Source: Cognatazoarcus sp050305135 (GTDB taxonomy: Bacteria; Pseudomonadota; Gammaproteobacteria; Burkholderiales; Rhodocyclaceae). Taken from it: DNA of 6,842 nucleotides. Each line of letters opens with the position of its first letter. Position 1 is the stretch's first letter. This document shows positions 5,195 to 6,842 of the stretch, one piece after another. A program made the position numbers and the translations under genes. The stretch is taken from positions 1-6,842 of the forward strand of contig JBNLET010000033.1 in assembly GCA_050305135.1 (NCBI GenBank), written 5' to 3'. Under the pieces are notes generated by a model. It was not told where the DNA came from, did not search any database, and saw only the letters and a program-made list of their open reading frames with translations.

Positions 5195-6064
5195 ATGCGC
5201 CGCCTGCCGCCCCTGCCTGCCCTGATCGCGTTCGAAGCGGCCGCCCGGCTGGGCAGCTTCCTGCGGGCCGGCGAAGAGCTCAGCATCACGCCCTCGGCCG
5301 TCAGCCATCGCATCAAGGCGCTGGAACGCTGGCTCGGCAGCTCGCTGTTCCTGCGCCGCCCGCGCGCAATCGCATTGACGCCCGAAGGTGCCGGCTACCT
5401 GGCCGACGTGTCGCGCGCGCTGCAATCGATCGAACAGGCCTCGCAGCGCCTTGCAGCTGATTCCGGCACGCCGCTCAGGGTCTCGGTCGCACCCGCGCTG
5501 GGTGCCAAATGGCTGGCGCCCCAACTCCCCTCGTTCCAGGCGGCCCACCCGCAGATCGAATTGCGTCTGTCCACCGCCACCAGCCTGGAGCCGGTCGTGC
5601 GCGGAGAAGCCGACCTGGCGATCCGCTACGGCCGCCCGCCCTGGCCCGGCCTGGCCAGCCGCAAGTTGCGCGAGGAGACGCTGGTTACGGTGTGCCGGCC
5701 CGGCTTCGCAGTGAACGGGCGGGCACTGGCCACGCCGGACGACCTGCGCCACGCGGCGCTGCTGCGCCACCCGCTGCTCGACTGGGCCGGCTGGTTCGCG
5801 GCGGCCGGCATCGACGATCCACCGACGGCACGGGGCGCGCAGTTCGACGACGCGATGATGATGCTCGAAGCGGCCGCGGCGGGCGCCGGCGTGGCACTGA
5901 TCGCAGCCAGTCTCGCGGCGCCCTATCTGGCCGCCGGCACGCTGCTCGAACCGTTCGGCATCCGCAGCCCCGGCAAGGCCTACTACGCGGTTGCCAGCCG
6001 CGAAAACCTGCAGCGGCCCGAAGTGCAGCTACTGGTTCGCTGGCTGCAGGACTGCGCCCGCTGA
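5195..6064 (+). CDS. LysR-type transcriptional regulator, GcvA-like
   Basis: This 289-residue cytosolic DNA-binding protein has typical LysR length. The N-terminal winged helix-turn-helix covers about residues 4-63, with the recognition region ELSITPSAVSHRIKALE (28-44). The periplasmic-binding-protein-like effector domain covers about 93-289, with GcvA-group features such as DLAIRYGRPPWPGL (130-143) and FDDAMMMLEAAAAGAGVAL (207-225). The ATG at 5195 matches the usual GcvA-type beginning MRRLPPL and is chosen for that reason, although no good ribosome-binding site precedes it. A GTG at 5165 in the same frame has GGGG 7 bases upstream and would add ten residues (LVVPNPALQ after the start), so the start is uncertain. 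GcvA-like regulators control varied targets including glycine cleavage, amino-acid and beta-lactamase genes; the target here is unknown. LysR regulators often act on a divergent neighbour, but here the upstream gene is co-directional and the downstream glpD is convergent. Confidence 0.92.
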   Translation: MRRLPPLPALIAFEAAARLGSFLRAGEELSITPSAVSHRIKALERWLGSSLFLRRPRAIALTPEGAGYLADVSRALQSIEQASQRLAADSGTPLRVSVAPALGAKWLAPQLPSFQAAHPQIELRLSTATSLEPVVRGEADLAIRYGRPPWPGLASRKLREETLVTVCRPGFAVNGRALATPDDLRHAALLRHPLLDWAGWFAAAGIDDPPTARGAQFDDAMMMLEAAAAGAGVALIAASLAAPYLAAGTLLEPFGIRSPGKAYYAVASRENLQRPEVQLLVRWLQDCAR

Positions 6065-6842
6065 CACGCCCGGCTCGACCCGGTATCCGGTCGCCAGCGC
6101 CTCGAAAGCATCCAGCTGGGCGCGCACCCAGTCCTGCTCGCGGCCGAGCACCTCGGCCATCGTTCGCGCGACCTCCGGCGCGGCGCGGCAGGCCAGCGCG
6201 GCATCGAGAAACAGCGTTCGATGGCGGCGCGCCAGCACGTCCTCGACGGTGCGCGCGTAGCCGTTCAGCACCGCCTCGCGCACCGCCGCCGGATCGGGTG
6301 CGGGCTGGGCACGGGCCAGCGTCAGCGAAGCCCCGACACCGTCGGCCCCGTGCAGCCTCCGATGCAGCGTGGCCGACGACGGCCGCCGCGGCAGATTGCC
6401 GTTGCGGGCCGCTGTGTCGACCGCGTCGCTCGCCATACGGCGGTAGGTGGTCCATTTGCCGCCGGTGATCGTCACCAGTCCGCTGTCGGACACTTCCACC
6501 CGGTGCTCGCGCGACAGGCTCGAGGTACGGCCGCTGCCATCGCCGCCGACCAGCGGCCGCAGGCCGGCGAAGACGCTGCGCACGTCGGTGCGTGCCGGCG
6601 GGCGCGACAGGTAGCGCGCCGCGGTGTCGAGGATGAAGTCGATCTCGGTCTCGAGGGCGCGCGGCTCGAGCGGCAGATCGTCGCGCGGCGTGTCGGTGGT
6701 ACCGATCACCAGCTTGCCGTACCAGGGGATCACGAACAGCACCCTGCCGTCCTCGGTGTCCGGCACCAACAGCGCGTCGCTGCCCGGCAGGAAATCCGCA
6801 TCCACCACCAGATGCACGCCCTGGCTCGGGCGGATCAGCGCA
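6029..6842 (-). CDS. glpD: FAD-dependent glycerol-3-phosphate dehydrogenase (C-terminal part, 5' end outside window)
   Basis: GlpD is a membrane-associated flavoenzyme that oxidises sn-glycerol 3-phosphate to dihydroxyacetone phosphate and passes electrons to quinone, linking glycerol and phospholipid turnover to glycolysis and respiration. About 270 residues are visible; the family is usually 500-550, so roughly half is present. Reading in from the right edge, the protein shows RPSQGVHLVVD, then FVIPWYGKLVIGTTDTP and SVFAGLRPLV. SREHRVEV follows, and the FAD-domain signature GGKWTTYRRM lies at 6434-6463. The C-terminal helical domain (DAO_C type) includes ARTVEDVLARRHRTLFLDA. The frame stays open to the edge, so the GTG at 6817 is an internal valine and not a start. 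The stop lies 36 bp inside the end of the convergent LysR-type gene. No terminator is visible for this strand. Promoter, start and any glpF/glpK neighbours would lie beyond the right edge. Confidence 0.93.
   Translation of the reverse strand, partial: ALIRPSQGVHLVVDADFLPGSDALLVPDTEDGRVLFVIPWYGKLVIGTTDTPRDDLPLEPRALETEIDFILDTAARYLSRPPARTDVRSVFAGLRPLVGGDGSGRTSSLSREHRVEVSDSGLVTITGGKWTTYRRMASDAVDTAARNGNLPRRPSSATLHRRLHGADGVGASLTLARAQPAPDPAAVREAVLNGYARTVEDVLARRHRTLFLDAALACRAAPEVARTMAEVLGREQDWVRAQLDAFEALATGYRVEPGVSAGAVLQPANQ

Overview
The window is about 6.8 kb of GC-rich chromosomal DNA. It has tightly packed housekeeping and metabolic genes, short intergenic gaps, Shine-Dalgarno sites and GC-rich hairpin terminators. 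Protein similarity judged by eye (the isocitrate lyase, ClpA and GcvA-type LysR sequences) points to a proteobacterium, most likely a betaproteobacterium; a Rhodocyclales-like (Thauera/Azoarcus) origin is a guess, not a demonstration. I see no mobile element, CRISPR array, tRNA or rRNA.

Left part (1-1809): the C-terminal half of the ClpA unfoldase runs in from the left edge and ends at a strong palindromic terminator. Next comes a 160-residue RraA-family gene with its own ribosome-binding site and its own terminator. It keeps a D-X20-R-D motif linked to aldolase/decarboxylase activity, so the usual name 'regulator of RNase E' may not describe its activity.

Middle part (1810-3435): a strikingly AT-rich control region holds two short tandem repeats, two palindromes and a plausible sigma70 promoter. 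It leads into a complete isocitrate lyase gene (aceA), the first enzyme of the glyoxylate shunt. Two hairpins follow aceA, the second a clear intrinsic terminator.

Right part (3436-6842): a glutathione S-transferase-family gene on the minus strand converges on aceA. Divergent from it is an uncharacterised protein with two predicted membrane helices and TPR-like repeats. A GcvA-like LysR-type regulator follows on the plus strand. Its last 36 bp overlap, tail to tail, the end of a minus-strand FAD-dependent glycerol-3-phosphate dehydrogenase (glpD) that runs off the right edge.

Functionally, aceA (growth on acetate or fatty acids) and glpD (glycerol 3-phosphate oxidation) are both carbon-use genes, and the RraA-like protein might act on pyruvate or oxaloacetate. 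The genes do not form one operon: terminators and strand changes separate most of them. I found no convincing evidence of a new multi-gene system. The items most worth checking are the aceA control region, the RraA-family active-site motif and the membrane-anchored TPR protein.
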